The notes under the pieces: generated by a model
What the model saw: the letters and a program-made list of their open reading frames with translations, nothing else
What the model was told of the DNA's origin: nothing
Database searches by the model: none
In this document: piece by piece, positions 14,063 to 14,804 of the stretch
Layout: every line of letters starts with the position of its first letter
Numbering within the stretch: position 1 is the stretch's first letter
Assembly (NCBI GenBank): GCA_947455365.1
Contig: CANGNU010000006.1
Location: 1 to 14,804 of the forward strand
Length of the DNA: 14,804 nucleotides
Reading direction: 5' to 3'
From: Rickettsiales bacterium
Lineage (GTDB): Bacteria > Pseudomonadota > Alphaproteobacteria > Rickettsiales > UBA1997
Position numbers and translations under genes: made by a program

Positions 14063-14804
14063 TTTATAGTTAATGAATAAAGATTAGCATTTTTCTGCGT
14101 CAAACTAAAGCCAACTTTGGCAAAAGAGTCAGCAATATCAACATCTGGCGGCACTATCACTGTAATTGACGCCCGAACATAATCAGCAGAAATTGACTCA
14201 ATATTCATTTTACTAATTAAGCTATTACCCTCAATGCGCCCTTTAATCATCAGCCAATCACCCAATTGATTAATGGGAATTTCAACCGCCAAAACTCGTT
14301 CACCATCAACCATTTTTTCACTATTTTTTAGCCCAAGCAAGTATTCTACTGCCTTACTTGCCACCTTCTCCATTAATTCTTGCTCATCAAGATTTTCTGA
14401 ATTGACAAAACTTAAACGCGCCTGCGATTTACGCAACCTATCAAAACTGCGCACCATAACGCTGACCTTATTATTTGTAGCATCGTAAGAAAATAATAAA
14501 AAATAAATTACACTGCCTTGATATTTAGAAAGCAGTGGCATCAAGTCAGTTGTGGTAACCTTGTTAACATTTTCTACACTGACGGTTTGAACATTTTCAG
14601 AATCGGGAACGGGAATTACAAAATTATCATTGTCATTTAAAGCCTTACGAATAGCCACTCGCCAATCATTGCTAGATTCCCACAATAAAGTTTTTCGCTG
14701 CAAAACTTTTACTGGAATAATAATTGCTGCAGTTCCCACCTCTTCTTTTACAACTACAGGCTCAACACTTTTTTGGTTTTTCTGCGCTAAAATATGTTCG
14801 ACAA
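14059..14804 (-). CDS. DUF2066-like protein (5' end outside window)
   Basis: The minus-strand frame is open from the right edge to a TGA at 14059-14061, at least 247 residues. A GTG at 14739-14737 could start a 226-residue protein, but the open frame continues upstream through VEHILAQKNQKSVEPVVVKEE with no stop. The GTG is therefore probably internal and the N-terminus with any signal peptide is cut off. Features match DUF2066 proteins of alphaproteobacteria: AAIIIPVKVLQRKTLLWESSNDWRVAIRKAL, resembling the family's LVLPV...LWDxxNPW segment, and a C-terminal region rich in beta strands. Function is unknown; relatives are predicted to be exported. The order DUF2066 then perM, with a 4-bp overlap, supports the call. 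Confidence 0.75.
   Translation of the reverse strand, partial: VEHILAQKNQKSVEPVVVKEEVGTAAIIIPVKVLQRKTLLWESSNDWRVAIRKALNDNDNFVIPVPDSENVQTVSVENVNKVTTTDLMPLLSKYQGSVIYFLLFSYDATNNKVSVMVRSFDRLRKSQARLSFVNSENLDEQELMEKVASKAVEYLLGLKNSEKMVDGERVLAVEIPINQLGDWLMIKGRIEGNSLISKMNIESISADYVRASITVIVPPDVDIADSFAKVGFSLTQKNANLYSLTIK

Noticed and set aside
14737..14739. GTG at 14739-14737 as the true start of the DUF2066-like gene
   Set aside because: The frame stays open upstream to the window edge, and the family motif region begins right at this point, so the protein most likely extends beyond the window.

Overview
The window is an AT-rich stretch of an alphaproteobacterial chromosome. Three things point there: a bacterial NDUFA12-type complex I accessory protein followed by mlaD and a DUF2155 gene, a fabF-mltG pair, and a DUF2066-perM pair. 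These arrangements are known from alphaproteobacteria. The low G+C and the long palindromic elements recall host-associated lineages such as Rickettsiales or Holosporales, but no rRNA or other marker fixes the lineage. All genes look like intact housekeeping genes. I see no phage, IS, CRISPR, toxin or defence genes, and no tRNA or rRNA.

Layout. Positions 1-1379 (-) hold the N-terminal 459 residues of a soluble lytic transglycosylase that runs off the left edge. A 134-bp divergent promoter region follows. Positions 1514-2782 (+) are a compact NDUFA12 / mlaD / DUF2155 cluster with overlapping or close genes. Positions 2837-4871 (+) are a glutamate-cysteine ligase gene followed 10 bp later by a class I glutamine-amidotransferase-like (C26) hydrolase. 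A good sigma70-type promoter at 4874-4902 precedes rluB (5012-5857). A long perfect inverted repeat (palindrome 1, 5848-5987) overlaps the end of rluB. Positions 6111-9249 (+) carry fabF, mltG and nadK. The nadK 3' end overlaps the 3' end of the convergent rluC (9242-10201, -) by 8 bp. A second long perfect inverted repeat (palindrome 2, 10225-10394) lies between rluC and crcB. From 14804 down to 10417 (-) runs a tightly packed chain: DUF2066 protein (cut by the right edge), perM-like transporter, MerR regulator, HIT hydrolase, cystathionine beta-lyase and crcB fluoride channel. It contains three 4-bp ATGA start/stop overlaps.

How the genes fit together. Cell-envelope work dominates: lytic transglycosylase, MltG, MlaD, DUF2155 and FabF. 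Glutathione and sulfur metabolism (GshA, cystathionine beta-lyase), cofactor supply (NAD kinase), rRNA modification (two pseudouridine synthases of different families) and complex I assembly make up the rest.

The most unusual signal is the pair of long, perfect palindromes (arms 56 and 51 bp). Their arms are unrelated to each other, but their central segments share a motif order: GCTGAGC, then a small hairpin beginning AGCGA, then a CTCA end. One arm supplies the last codons and stop of rluB. They look like members of a Rickettsiales-style palindromic repeat family, or of a process that turns flanking DNA into perfect inverted copies. Smaller oddities are a 63-bp tandem duplication at the start of rluB and a 27-bp tandem duplication at the end of gshA.
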